Positions 33,512 to 42,276 of a stretch of 45,520 nt of DNA are shown here, piece after piece. Below the pieces are notes generated by a model. It was given only the letters and a program-made list of their open reading frames with translations, was not told the origin of the DNA and ran no database searches. The stretch is taken from the NCBI RefSeq assembly GCF_005503355.1, contig NZ_SCMK01000032.1, positions 1 through 45,520 on the forward strand, written 5' to 3'. How positions within the stretch are numbered: the first letter of the stretch is position 1; every line of letters begins with the position of its first letter. This stretch comes from Sphingomonas sp. 1F27F7B. GTDB taxonomy: Bacteria > Pseudomonadota > Alphaproteobacteria > Sphingomonadales > Sphingomonadaceae. The position numbers and the translations under genes are program-made.

Positions 33512-33988
33512 TCACGTCAGGTTCCGCGCATAGGTATGGGCATCGAACAACTGCCCGCTACGTCCTCGATAATAGTCTCTGCGTTCGGCGACCTTTTCGA
33601 AGCCTTCGCGACGGTAGAGCCAGACGGCATCGTTTCCTGAACGCACCTCCAGATGGAGGCGCGCGACACCGCGGCCACGGGCTTCCTCGATCACTGCGCG
33701 AAGCAGCGCGCCGGCCACGCCGCGACGGCGTGCGGCGGGGCGAGTGGCGAGCAGCAGCAGTTCGGCTTCGTCGACGACAGCGCGGGCAAGGGCAAAGCCG
33801 GCATCCTCTCCGTCGATGCTTGCCACCACCAGCCATACGCCGGGAAGCGAGAGCATGCCCAGGCACTGGGCACTGGTCCAGGCCTCGCCAAAGCGCGGAT
33901 CGAAGGCTTCCTGCATGATGCGATTGACGCTTTGCAGATCGTGCGGCCCGCCTTCGCGCAGCTCGACCAGATTGATCGCGCCGCTCAT
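33512..33988 (-). CDS. rimI: RimI-like GNAT N-acetyltransferase
   Basis: This 158-residue GNAT protein is positioned next to tsaB as in many bacteria, where RimI acetylates the N-terminus of ribosomal protein S18. The acetyl-CoA motif A is LATRPAARRRGVAGALLRAV (R-x2-G-x-A), followed by LHLEVRSGNDAVWLYRREGF. The start overlaps the tsaB stop (ATGA 33985-33988). A different protein substrate cannot be excluded. Confidence 0.88.
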   Translation of the reverse strand: MSGAINLVELREGGPHDLQSVNRIMQEAFDPRFGEAWTSAQCLGMLSLPGVWLVVASIDGEDAGFALARAVVDEAELLLLATRPAARRRGVAGALLRAVIEEARGRGVARLHLEVRSGNDAVWLYRREGFEKVAERRDYYRGRSGQLFDAHTYARNLT

Positions 33989-34614
33989 GCCAGGCCCCGT
34001 TCGGCGAGCGTTCTGGCATCGGGCGCGCGGCCATAGACCGGGCGGGAGGGGAGCAGCGTGAAATCGCCCGGGAGCAGCCGGGCGTCGGCCGCGGCGGGCA
34101 GCGCCTCGCGCAGATCGAGCCCTTCGGCCAGCGGGATCAGGTGACGGACGCCGCTGCCAAAGGCCGGGCGCCCTTCGAGCGCGGCGAGGGCAGCGGCGGG
34201 AGGGAGCGAGCGGAACGGCCCGTCTTCGCGCAACGGCTGGGAATGGAACGCCTGCATGAATACTTCACCGTGCCCGCCTTCGAGCACCACGGCAAGGCTG
34301 GCGATCGCCGGATCGGCGGCGAAGCCCGCCGCGGCGACGAGCGCAAGCGACGAATAGCCGCGCACCTCCGCGCCCCAGCCGATCGACAGGCCGAGCGCGG
34401 CGGCGAGACCCACGCGCACGCCGGTGAAGCTGCCGGGGCCGACATCGACGAGGATCCGCGCCGCCCGGCCCTGGCCCGGCAGCGACGCGATCATCGGCAC
34501 CAGTCGCTCGGCATGGCCGCGCCCCACGACCGCATGGGCGGCGGCGGCCACGCTCGCCCCGTCGAGCAGCGCGACCGAACAGGCGGCGGTCGCGGTCTCG
34601 ATGACGAGAGTCAG
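33985..34614 (-). CDS. tsaB: tRNA t6A37 threonylcarbamoyladenosine component TsaB
   Basis: This ASKHA-fold protein with TLVIETATAACSVALLD at the N-terminus, VDVGPGSFTGVRVGLAAALG near residues 65-84 and a C-terminal RPVYGRAPDA partners TsaD/TsaE in t6A synthesis. The conserved N-terminus starts at codon CTG 34612-34614, immediately after the stop of the nitroreductase gene, and no ATG, GTG or TTG is near it. The next in-frame ATG upstream is 34684-34686, which would add 24 Ser/Pro-rich residues and overlap the previous gene by 71 bases. The start is thus unresolved. The 3' end is coupled to rimI. Confidence 0.88.
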   Translation of the reverse strand: MTLVIETATAACSVALLDGASVAAAAHAVVGRGHAERLVPMIASLPGQGRAARILVDVGPGSFTGVRVGLAAALGLSIGWGAEVRGYSSLALVAAAGFAADPAIASLAVVLEGGHGEVFMQAFHSQPLREDGPFRSLPPAAALAALEGRPAFGSGVRHLIPLAEGLDLREALPAAADARLLPGDFTLLPSRPVYGRAPDARTLAERGLA

Positions 34615-34615
34615 G

Positions 34616-35209
34616 TCAGAGGACGCGATTGAACTGCTCGAATTCAGGTCGCGGGAGTCGATCGAAGATGGTGGAGGGGTCGCCATGTCCCAGGGTCGAG
34701 ATGAAGTTGGACTTCACGCTGGGCTGGTCCGCAAAAAAGGCTTCGTCAACCTTCGCGTTGTCGAAACCCGACATCGGGCCCGTGTCGAAGCCGAGCGCGC
34801 GAGCGGCGATCAGCAGATACGCGCCCTGGAGCGACGAGTTGCGGAAGGCCGTCGTATAGCGGCTCTCCTCGGTGGGGAACCAGTCCTTGGCGGTCGGCGC
34901 GTGCGGGAAGAGCCAGGGCAGCTGCTCGTTGAAGGCGAGGTCCATGCCGATGATCACCGCGGCCGGCGCCTTGCGGATCTTGTCGGCATTGGTGCTGCTC
35001 GACAGCGCCGCGAGCCTTTCCCTGGCCTCCGGCGTGGTCAGCCACACGAAGCGCGCGGCCTGGTTGTTGGCCGAGGTGGGCCCCATCTTGAGCAGGCCGT
35101 AGATGCTGCGGATATCGGCTTCGGTCACCGGCGCGTCGGTATAGCCGTTATAGGTGCGCGCGGTACGGAAGATCGTGTCCAGCGCCGCGTCGTCGAGCGG
35201 TTGGGCCAT
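34616..35209 (-). CDS. Malonic semialdehyde reductase/nitroreductase, RutE-like
   Basis: This 197-residue FMN nitroreductase-fold protein is close to RutE/HadB in length and motifs: ARTYNGYTDAPVTEADIR, GPTSANNQAARFVWL, TAFRNSSLQGAYLLIAARAL and LGFDTGPMSGFDNAKVDEAFF. RutE reduces malonic semialdehyde to 3-hydroxypropionate in pyrimidine ring breakdown. No other rut gene is nearby, so the protein probably serves a general detoxifying or nitroreductase role. AAAGGA precedes ATG 35207-35209. It is 28 bp after the NifU-type gene. Confidence 0.87.
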   Translation of the reverse strand: MAQPLDDAALDTIFRTARTYNGYTDAPVTEADIRSIYGLLKMGPTSANNQAARFVWLTTPEARERLAALSSSTNADKIRKAPAAVIIGMDLAFNEQLPWLFPHAPTAKDWFPTEESRYTTAFRNSSLQGAYLLIAARALGFDTGPMSGFDNAKVDEAFFADQPSVKSNFISTLGHGDPSTIFDRLPRPEFEQFNRVL

Positions 35210-35237
35210 GTTCCAGTCCTTTCTTGGGCGATTGGGC

Positions 35238-35819
35238 TCAGACGGCCCGGACTTCGGTGACTTCGGGGACGTAATATTTGAGCAGCTGCTCGATGCCGTT
35301 CTTGAGCGTGGCGGTCGAGGACGGGCAGCCCGAACAGGCGCCCTGCATCTGGAGATAGACCTTGCCGGCATCGAAGCCGCGATAGACGATGTCGCCGCCG
35401 TCATTGGCGACGGCGGGGCGCACGCGCGTCTCGATCAGTTCCTTGATCTGCGCGACGATTTCCGCATCTTCGGGAGCGTCGCCGAAATCCTGGCTCTCGG
35501 CCGGCACGCTGAAGCCGGCCGCTGCCGCGTGGAACAGCGGCATGTTCGCCGCGAAGTGATCGAGCAGGATGCCGAGCACGTCGGGCTTCACGTCGCGCCA
35601 TTCGGCGCCGGGCGCGACGGTCACCGAAATGAAGTCGCGGCCGAAGAACACGCCGGTCACGTCGCCCAGGCCGAACAGCGCCTCGGCGAGCGGCGAAGCC
35701 TCGGCTTCCTCCGGGCTTGCGAAGTCGCGCGTGCCTGCGTCCATCACGGTGCGGCCCGGAAGGAATTTGAGCGTCGCCGGATTGGGCGTGGCTTCGGTCT
35801 CGATCAACATGGCCGCCAT
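35238..35819 (-). CDS. NifU/Nfu-type iron-sulfur cluster carrier
   Basis: This 193-residue protein has an N-terminal Nfu_N domain (about 5-95, TPNPATLKFLPGRTVMD) and a C-terminal NifU domain with the cluster-binding pair C162-x2-C165 in GACSGCPSS. Like mitochondrial NFU1 it would carry 4Fe-4S clusters to target enzymes such as lipoyl synthase or MiaB. Two ATGs, three codons apart, are possible starts. It is the first gene of the minus-strand block running to corC. Confidence 0.92.
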   Translation of the reverse strand: MAAMLIETEATPNPATLKFLPGRTVMDAGTRDFASPEEAEASPLAEALFGLGDVTGVFFGRDFISVTVAPGAEWRDVKPDVLGILLDHFAANMPLFHAAAAGFSVPAESQDFGDAPEDAEIVAQIKELIETRVRPAVANDGGDIVYRGFDAGKVYLQMQGACSGCPSSTATLKNGIEQLLKYYVPEVTEVRAV

Positions 35820-35918
35820 TTGGGCGCTCGGGCGGCGGGGATCAAGCCGGAAGGGCGAAACGAAAGGTTTCCGATGGGGAAGCGCTGCGCCTGGGCTGAG
35901 GCCTTATATTCTTCCCTC

Positions 35919-36031
35919 TTCACCCCGGCCTTGAGCCGGGGGCCGCCGCCTTGGCGGCAGAGGAGGAAGCGGGATCCCGGCACAAGGCGGGGATGACGGA
36001 GGAAAATCAGATACTCGCCTGGGTTCTCAAC
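35919..36031. repeat. Decayed MITE-like element with CTAG border
   Basis: The right end, GGAAAATCAGATACTCGCCT then GGGTTCTCAAC, abuts CTAG 36032-36035 and matches the copies at 501 and 44.8 kb. The left half is degenerate (CACCCCGGCCTTGAGCCGGGG near 35921, GGATGACGG near 35991), so the left border is uncertain. The rest of 35820-36031 holds no gene. Confidence 0.55.
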
Positions 36032-36298
36032 CTAGTCGTCGTCCTCGTGCCGTGTCGCGTCGGTCACGCTCTGGTCGTGGCCGCTCTTGTCACTGAAGAA
36101 GGCGGCGGCGAACAGGCCGCAGCCGAGCAGCGTGGAAAGGAACACGCCGCCGATCGTGGCGAGGACGGCCGAGGGATAGAGTGCGTCGTAGAGCGAGAGA
36201 TACCAGAGCGCGCCGGCGACCATCAGCACGCCCGCAAGCGCGATCCAGGCGATCATCCGGCGGAATTCGGCCCAGGCCTTGGCGTGGTTGATAGCCAT
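36032..36298 (-). CDS. Small two-helix membrane protein
   Basis: This 88-residue protein has two membrane helices (about residues 15-35 and 44-67), a basic/aromatic N-terminus and an acidic C-terminal tail (HEDDD). GAAGGAG lies upstream of ATG 36296-36298. The function is unknown. It is downstream of, and on the same strand as, the AspH/LpxO-like gene (48-bp gap), so it may be an accessory of it. The stop TAG comes from the CTAG border of the repeat at 35919-36031. Confidence 0.75.
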   Translation of the reverse strand: MAINHAKAWAEFRRMIAWIALAGVLMVAGALWYLSLYDALYPSAVLATIGGVFLSTLLGCGLFAAAFFSDKSGHDQSVTDATRHEDDD

Positions 36299-36346
36299 TT
36301 GCGGCAGCTCCTTCGTTCGGCCATGTGGGCCCGCGCCGCGCGCAAA

Positions 36347-37213
36347 TCAATCGTCGAGCGCCTGCATTGCCGCGTTCCAGCGGCTCAGGTTCACGCGCGC
36401 TTCCTGTACGAAGGCGGAGCCGCGGATCCAGGCCAGGAACCGGTCGACGAACCATTTGCCCGGCTGGCGGAGCGGCCGGCGGAACTGGATGAGCAGCACG
36501 ACACGGGTGCCGCTCGTGTCGTTCCAGACCTCGTGATCATAGGTGTCGTCGAACACCAATGTCTGGCCCTCCGCCCAGCGCAGGATACGATCGCCGACCC
36601 GCATGCGCACATCGCCGTCGCGCGGCACGATCAGGCCGAGATGGCAGGTGATCAGCCCCTTGGTGACGCCGCGATGCGCCGGGATGTGCGTGCCCGGCGC
36701 GAGGATCGAGAAGAAGGCACTGTTGAGGCCGGGAATCGCCTCGACCAGTCGAGTCGTCTCGGGGCAGCGATCGAGATTCTCCCGCACGAGATAGCCATAG
36801 CCGTAGAGGAAATAGCTGCGCCACTTGCCCGGCGGCGCGATCGCGCGGTGATCGGGCGAGATCACCGAGAGCGAAGGGGCAGGGTGGCGTTCGAGGGCGG
36901 CGGCGATCGCCTCGGCGCGGATCGCCTGCCAGTTGGCGCGCAGTGCCTCGGTCCAGGCGAAGTCGCGCACGTCGAGCACCGGTTCGTTCGAGGCGAGCGA
37001 GAAGCGGGCGATGAACCGGTCGAAGGCGCCGCGCAGATGCTTGCCATATTTGATCAGGAAAGGCCGGTTGCCGTCCGCCCGCAGCAGCGCATCCGGCATC
37101 GCGGCCCCGGACATGCGCGTGAGATCGGGAATCATTTCCCGTGCCGCGGCGGTTTCGACTTCGTCCGCGTCCCGCCACATTGCGCTGCCCCGCGCACTCG
37201 GCTCGACCTTCAC
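36347..37213 (-). CDS. Aspartyl/asparaginyl beta-hydroxylase-domain dioxygenase (LpxO-like)
   Basis: This 288-residue Fe(II)/2-oxoglutarate dioxygenase has a double-stranded beta-helix core at about 130-245. The likely iron ligands are H180 (IPAHRG) and H227 (DDTYDHEVW); R237 (SGTRVVLLIQF) fits the 2-oxoglutarate contact. H191 is in the CHLGLIVP segment. The size and core resemble LpxO, which adds the 2-hydroxyl to lipid A myristate, but also peptide hydroxylases. A C-terminal segment rich in Trp and Arg may bind the membrane. Codons for the first ~33 residues are less conserved-looking, so the start is uncertain. It is divergent from the M16 peptidase gene. Confidence 0.82.
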   Translation of the reverse strand: MKVEPSARGSAMWRDADEVETAAAREMIPDLTRMSGAAMPDALLRADGNRPFLIKYGKHLRGAFDRFIARFSLASNEPVLDVRDFAWTEALRANWQAIRAEAIAAALERHPAPSLSVISPDHRAIAPPGKWRSYFLYGYGYLVRENLDRCPETTRLVEAIPGLNSAFFSILAPGTHIPAHRGVTKGLITCHLGLIVPRDGDVRMRVGDRILRWAEGQTLVFDDTYDHEVWNDTSGTRVVLLIQFRRPLRQPGKWFVDRFLAWIRGSAFVQEARVNLSRWNAAMQALDD

Positions 37214-37404
37214 TGCACCTGACCTTGCTGGTTACGCTGCCTATTCGACTGCGGGACTCGCCCGCTCCGCTCCGATTAGCCTTTGGATGGGTCGAAAACA
37301 TGGCCCCGCTGCGGCGCGCAGGTGCCGCTTCGTGTCCGGCGCGTACATCTGGGGGAAAGGTTCGCGCTGGCATGCCCGGGCCTTCGCCCCTAGATGGACG
37401 GACT

Positions 37405-40299
37405 ATGCATTTCTTCCTGCGCGCGCCTCTCGCGCTTCTCGCCCTTGCCTCGCTCGCTCCGGTGCTGCCGGTACAGGCCCAGCAGAATACCAATCCGCCG
37501 GGGGTGCCCGATACCAAGACGGTGGGGCGGCCGGTGCAGACCGCCAAGGATCCCTGGCTCTACGAGAAGAGCGACCTGGTCCATGACGATGCATGGAAAT
37601 TCGGACGGCTTTCCAACGGGGTGCGTTATGCCGTGCGCAAGAATGGCGTGCCGCCGGGCCAGGTCTCGGTGCGGGTGCGCATGGATGTCGGCTCGCTGAT
37701 GGAGCAGGATAGCGAGCGGGGCTTCGCGCACTTGCTCGAGCACCTCTCGTTCCGCGGATCGGTGCACGTGCCCGACGGCGAATCGAAGCGCATCTGGCAG
37801 CGCCTGGGCGTGACCTTCGGCTCCGACTCGAACGCAAGCACGACCTTCACTGCGACCACCTACAAGCTCGACCTGCCCATGGCGACGCCCGCCGGGCTGG
37901 ACGAGAGCTTCAAGATCCTGGCCGGCATGATGTCCGGTCCGCAGATCACCCAGAAGATCCTCGATTCCGAGCGGCCGGTGGTGCTTGCCGAACAGCGCGA
38001 GCAGCCTGGGCCGCAGGTGCGCTTGCAGGACGCGATGCTCGACCTGATGTTCGCCGGCCAGCCGCTGTCGCAGCGCGAGCCGATCGGCACGGTCGAGACG
38101 CTCACCCGCGCCACGCCGGAGACGGTACAGGCCTTTCACGAGCGCTGGTATCGCCCTGAGCGCGCGACGATCATCGCGATCGGTGACGTCGATCCGGCGC
38201 TGCTAGAGCAGATGATCGTCAAGCATTTCTCGGACTGGAAGGGTACCGGCCCGGTGGTGCCGACTCCCGATTTCGGCAAGCCGGTCGAGGGCAAGCCGGT
38301 CGCCGCCAGCATCGTCGAGCCTGCGTTGCCGGTGCTCACCACCATGGCGATCGTGCGCCCCTGGACCGTCGACGGCGACACGGTGATCTTCAACCAGAAG
38401 CGGATGATCGACCTGGTCGCGATCCGCATCATCAACCGCAGGCTCGAGACGCGGGCTCGCTCCGGCGGCACCTTCATCGCGGCGGGCGCCGACCTGAGCG
38501 ATATCGGCCGCTCGGCGAACATCACCACCGTGCAGGTGCTGCCGGTGGGCGACGACTGGGAAGCGGCGCTGCGCGACGTGCGCGCAGTGATTGCCGACGC
38601 CCAGGCGACGCCGCCCACCCAGGCCGAGATCGACCGCGAAGTCGCCGAGATCGAAGCGTCGATGAAGCAGCGGATCAACACCGCGCCGGTGGAAGCGGGC
38701 GCCAAGCTGGCCGATGACCTGGCCGAGGCAGTCGACATCAACGAGACAGTGACGACGCCCGAATTCTCCTACGCGATCTTCAAGGGCGCGGTGGACGGCA
38801 AGATGTTCACGCCGACCACGGTGCTGGCGTCGTCGAAGAAGGTGTTCGAAGGCACCGCGACGCGCGCGATCGTCAACCTGCACACACCCGATCCGGCGAT
38901 CACCACCAAGGTGGCATCCGCGCTCGAGGCCAATGTCGCTGCGAACGGCAAGCGCAAGCTGGTCGGCAATGTCAGTTTCGCGGCGCTGCCGAAGCTCGGC
39001 GTTCCGGGCAAGGTGGCGAGCCGCGAGCAGATTCTGCCGGGCACCGGCATCGAGAAGCTCGCCTTCGCGAACGGAGTGACGCTGCTGATCCGCCAGGACC
39101 CGTCGGAAACCGGCAAGGTCTATGTCAATGTGCGCTTCGGCCGCGGGCTTTCGGGCCTGCCGAACAAGGGCCGGAATCCGGCCTGGGCCGGCGAGCCGGC
39201 GCTCGTCGCCAGCGGCATCGGCAAATATGGCCAGGAAGAGCTCGACGCGCTCACCGGCCGCCGCCAGATCGGCGCCGATTTCGACGTCGACGATGATGCC
39301 TTCGTCCTGAAGGGGCAGACCACCAAGGAGGATCTGTCCGACCAGCTCAAGCTGCTCGCCGCGAAGCTTGCCGCGCCGGGCTGGGATCCCAATCCGGTGC
39401 TGCGCGCCAAGGCGGGCATCCTGTCGGGCTATGCCGGCCTCTCGGCCTCGCCCGACGCAGTGCTGAATCGCGACCTGGAGCGGCTGCTCCACAATGGCGA
39501 TCCGCGCTGGGGCGTGCCGGCCGAGGCGACGATCCGCGAGACCACGCCGGAGAGCTTCCGCAAGTTCTGGGAGCCGCTGCTGGCGACCGGTCCGATCGAA
39601 GTCGAAGTGTTCGGCGACATGGACGCCGAGGCGACGGTGAAGGCCGTGGCCGCCACTTTCGGCGCGTTGAAGCCGCGCACGGCGAGCAAGGCGCCGCTTG
39701 CGCCGGTCGAGTTCCCCGCGCACGTCGCCACGCCGGTGACGCTGTTCCACAAGGGCCAGCCCAACCAGGCCGCGGCGGTGATCGCCTGGCCGACCGGCGG
39801 CGGCACCGAGAATGGCGGCATCACCGAGAGCCGCAAGCTCGAGGTGCTGGCCGCAGTGTTCCGCGACCGGCTGCTCGACCAGCTGCGCAGCCAGGCGGGC
39901 GTGAGCTATTCGCCCCAGGTGGCGAGCCAGTGGCCCCAGGGCCTGCCGACGGGCGGCAAGATCATGGCGCTGGGCATGGTGCCCCCCGACAAGGTCGATT
40001 TCTTCTTCGAGCTGTCGCGGGCGATCGCGGCGGATCTGGTCGCCAAGCCGATCGACATGGACGAGCTCAATCGCGCGCTCACGCCGCTCAAGCAGCAGAT
40101 CCTGCGCATGTCCTCGGGCAACATGTTCTGGATGCGCCTGGTCGAGGGCGGCACCCATGATCCCGCGCGGATCGCCGGCGTCGAGACGCTGGCCCAGGAC
40201 TATTCGCGCGTGACGCCCCAGGACGTGCAGGGGCTGGCGATGAAGTATCTCCGCCCAGACAGGGACTGGACGCTCAAGGTGGTGCCGGAAAAGAAGTGA
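37405..40299 (+). CDS. Secreted M16-family zinc peptidase (two-domain)
   Basis: This 964-residue protein has a signal peptide (LALLALASLAPVLPVQA) and two M16 repeats. The first carries the inverted zinc motif HLLEH (H109, E112, H113) and a downstream acidic region near 185-195 (SERPVVLAEQRE). The second half (about 550-964) lacks HxxEH and is structural. Such pitrilysin-like proteins degrade peptides in the periplasm. ATG 37405 is chosen for the signal peptide; the frame from 37141 overlaps the divergent gene. A terminator follows. Confidence 0.92.
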   Translation: MHFFLRAPLALLALASLAPVLPVQAQQNTNPPGVPDTKTVGRPVQTAKDPWLYEKSDLVHDDAWKFGRLSNGVRYAVRKNGVPPGQVSVRVRMDVGSLMEQDSERGFAHLLEHLSFRGSVHVPDGESKRIWQRLGVTFGSDSNASTTFTATTYKLDLPMATPAGLDESFKILAGMMSGPQITQKILDSERPVVLAEQREQPGPQVRLQDAMLDLMFAGQPLSQREPIGTVETLTRATPETVQAFHERWYRPERATIIAIGDVDPALLEQMIVKHFSDWKGTGPVVPTPDFGKPVEGKPVAASIVEPALPVLTTMAIVRPWTVDGDTVIFNQKRMIDLVAIRIINRRLETRARSGGTFIAAGADLSDIGRSANITTVQVLPVGDDWEAALRDVRAVIADAQATPPTQAEIDREVAEIEASMKQRINTAPVEAGAKLADDLAEAVDINETVTTPEFSYAIFKGAVDGKMFTPTTVLASSKKVFEGTATRAIVNLHTPDPAITTKVASALEANVAANGKRKLVGNVSFAALPKLGVPGKVASREQILPGTGIEKLAFANGVTLLIRQDPSETGKVYVNVRFGRGLSGLPNKGRNPAWAGEPALVASGIGKYGQEELDALTGRRQIGADFDVDDDAFVLKGQTTKEDLSDQLKLLAAKLAAPGWDPNPVLRAKAGILSGYAGLSASPDAVLNRDLERLLHNGDPRWGVPAEATIRETTPESFRKFWEPLLATGPIEVEVFGDMDAEATVKAVAATFGALKPRTASKAPLAPVEFPAHVATPVTLFHKGQPNQAAAVIAWPTGGGTENGGITESRKLEVLAAVFRDRLLDQLRSQAGVSYSPQVASQWPQGLPTGGKIMALGMVPPDKVDFFFELSRAIAADLVAKPIDMDELNRALTPLKQQILRMSSGNMFWMRLVEGGTHDPARIAGVETLAQDYSRVTPQDVQGLAMKYLRPDRDWTLKVVPEKK

Positions 40300-40327
40300 G
40301 GCTTCGGGCCCGCTCTATAGGAAACGG

Positions 40328-40358
40328 AAAAGGCCGGGGTGGCAGCCCCGGCCTTTTT
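40328..40358. terminator. Bidirectional Rho-independent terminator
   Basis: AAAAGGCCGGGG, loop TGGCA, GCCCCGGCCTTTTT: a strong stem with A-run on one side and T-run on the other. It lies between the convergent M16 peptidase and acyl-CoA synthetase genes and can serve both. Confidence 0.85.
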
Positions 40359-40438
40359 GTTTGTCCGCACCGTTCCGTCCGCTTCGTCCTTCCCGCGAAG
40401 GCGGGGAAGGGGAGAGCGAAGCCGCAGCGGTGCGTTCC

Positions 40439-42220
40439 TTACCGGTACAACCCGTCCAGTCGCTCGCCATAGACCGCCTTCAGCACATGCCGGCGGATCT
40501 TGAGGCTCGGCGTGAGCTGCTCGTTCTCGATCGTGAACGGCTCGTCGGCGACCAGGAACTTGCGCACCCGCTCGATCACCGACAGGTCCTTGTTCACGCG
40601 CTCCACCGCCTGGCCCAGCGCCGCCTTGTAGTCGGGATCGTGCGCGAGTTCCCTGAAGTCGCACTTGGTGGCGGTTCGGGCGCACCATTCGGCGGTCCAT
40701 TCCGGATCGGGGACGATCACCGCCGACATATAGGGCTTCTTGTCGCCGGCGATCATCGCCTGGACGATCTCGGGCTGCAAGGTGAGCATGCCCTCCACCT
40801 TCTGCGGCGCGACATTGTCGCCCTTGTCGTTGACGATGATGTCCTTCTTGCGGTCGGTGATCTTGATCCGGCCCTTCTCGTCGATATGGCCGATGTCGCC
40901 GGTATAGAGCCAGCCATCGCGCAGGACGCGCTTCGTCTCCGCTTCGTTGCGCCAATAGCCGTGCATCACGAGCTCGCCGCGAACCAGGATCTCGCCATCG
41001 TCGGCGATGCGCACCTCGACGCCCTCGAGCGGCGGGCCGACCGTGTCCATCTTGAGCCCGGCCTTGGGCCGGTTACACGAGATCACCGGCGCCGCCTCGG
41101 TCTGGCCATAGCCCTGGAGGAACGTGAGGCCGAGGCTCTGGAAGAAGATGCCGACTTCCGGATTGAGCGGCGCGCCGCCCGAGACCATCGCCTTGATCCG
41201 CCCGCCGAATTTCCTCGCGAGCTTTGGCTTCAAGGTGGCGCCGAGGAACAGGTTCATCGGCAGATCCGAGAAGCGGCCGGTGCCCGCCGCCTTGCGGCCG
41301 CCGATCGCCACGGCCTTGTCGAGCAGGAAATTGGCGAAATTGCCCTGCTTCTCCACCTGCTTGACGATGCGCGTGCGCAGCACCTCGAACAGGCGCGGCA
41401 CGACGACCATGATCGTCGGGCGCACTTCCTCGATGTTCGAGGCGAGCTTCTCCAGCCCCTCGGAATAATAGATCTGCGCGCCGAGCCCGATCGGGAAATG
41501 CTGGCCCCCGGTATGCTCATAGGCGTGGCTGAGCGGCAGGAACGAGAGGAACACCTCGTCGTCCCAGCCGAAATCCTCGCTGATCAGCGCGCAGCACGCC
41601 TCGACATTGTGCAGGATCGCGCCGTGGTGCTGCATCACCCCGCGGGGGCTTCCCCCCGTGCCGCTGGTGTAGATGATGCAGGCCAGGTCCTCGCGGCGGA
41701 ACGTACAGGAAAGGCCGCGCGGATCGGTGTCGTGCCTGGCGATCAGCCCGCGCCAGTCATGGAATTCCAGGCTGCCCTGCTGGGCGACGCGCAGTTCCTC
41801 GATGCCGATCACCATCCGGGCCGAGGAGGAGCGAATCGCGGCCGGGAGCAATGTCTTGGCCAGCTTGGTGTTCGAGACGATGATCGCGCAGGCGCCCGAA
41901 TTCTCGATGATGTGCTGGTGGTCGCGCTCGGTATTGGTCGTGTAGGTGGGCACGGTCACGCACCCGGCTGCCATGATCGCCAGGTCGCTGATGCAGAATT
42001 CCGGGCGATTCTCCGAGACGAGCATCACCCGGTCGCCGCGCTTCAGGCCGAGCGCGGTGAGCGCCGCCGACAGGCTCGCCACCTGGCGGGCCGCATCGGC
42101 CCAGCTGGTCGGCTGCCATTTCCCCTCCGCCTTGTGCCAGAGGAAGGGCGCGTCGCCCTTTTCCTTCGCCCGCGCGAAGAACATCTGGACCAGGTTCTCA
42201 AACCGTTCGAGCCTACGCAT
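40439..42220 (-). CDS. Long-chain acyl-CoA synthetase (AMP-forming)
   Basis: This 593-residue adenylate-forming enzyme activates fatty acids with ATP and CoA for beta-oxidation or lipid synthesis. The P-loop-like motif is YTSGTGGSPRGV near residues 184-195, then LPLSHAYEHTGG, GYGQTEAAPVIS and the hinge GWLYTGDIGHID with ITDRKKDIIV. The long version with KxxxxLxSxLxxxF-like C-terminus (LTPSLKIRRHVLKAVYG) fits FadD15/FAA-type enzymes. ATG 42218-42220 directly follows GAGAGGG; the long upstream frame runs in antisense of ggt and is rejected. Confidence 0.93.
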   Translation of the reverse strand: MRRLERFENLVQMFFARAKEKGDAPFLWHKAEGKWQPTSWADAARQVASLSAALTALGLKRGDRVMLVSENRPEFCISDLAIMAAGCVTVPTYTTNTERDHQHIIENSGACAIIVSNTKLAKTLLPAAIRSSSARMVIGIEELRVAQQGSLEFHDWRGLIARHDTDPRGLSCTFRREDLACIIYTSGTGGSPRGVMQHHGAILHNVEACCALISEDFGWDDEVFLSFLPLSHAYEHTGGQHFPIGLGAQIYYSEGLEKLASNIEEVRPTIMVVVPRLFEVLRTRIVKQVEKQGNFANFLLDKAVAIGGRKAAGTGRFSDLPMNLFLGATLKPKLARKFGGRIKAMVSGGAPLNPEVGIFFQSLGLTFLQGYGQTEAAPVISCNRPKAGLKMDTVGPPLEGVEVRIADDGEILVRGELVMHGYWRNEAETKRVLRDGWLYTGDIGHIDEKGRIKITDRKKDIIVNDKGDNVAPQKVEGMLTLQPEIVQAMIAGDKKPYMSAVIVPDPEWTAEWCARTATKCDFRELAHDPDYKAALGQAVERVNKDLSVIERVRKFLVADEPFTIENEQLTPSLKIRRHVLKAVYGERLDGLYR

Positions 42221-42276
42221 TCCCTCTCCCCAGTTCGGGCGCCCCTTTCCTGGAGCGTCCCGCCTCTTCCCCGACG

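Noticed and set aside
34616..35209. Pyrimidine degradation (rut) operon
   Set aside because: Only the RutE-like reductase is present; no rutA, B, C, D, F or G next to it. Neighbours are an Fe-S carrier and tsaB.
38203..40158. 651-codon frame antisense to the M16 peptidase, and similar ones opposite katG and ggt
   Set aside because: Same reason: the sense frames contain all catalytic motifs, and the antisense products have low-complexity composition.
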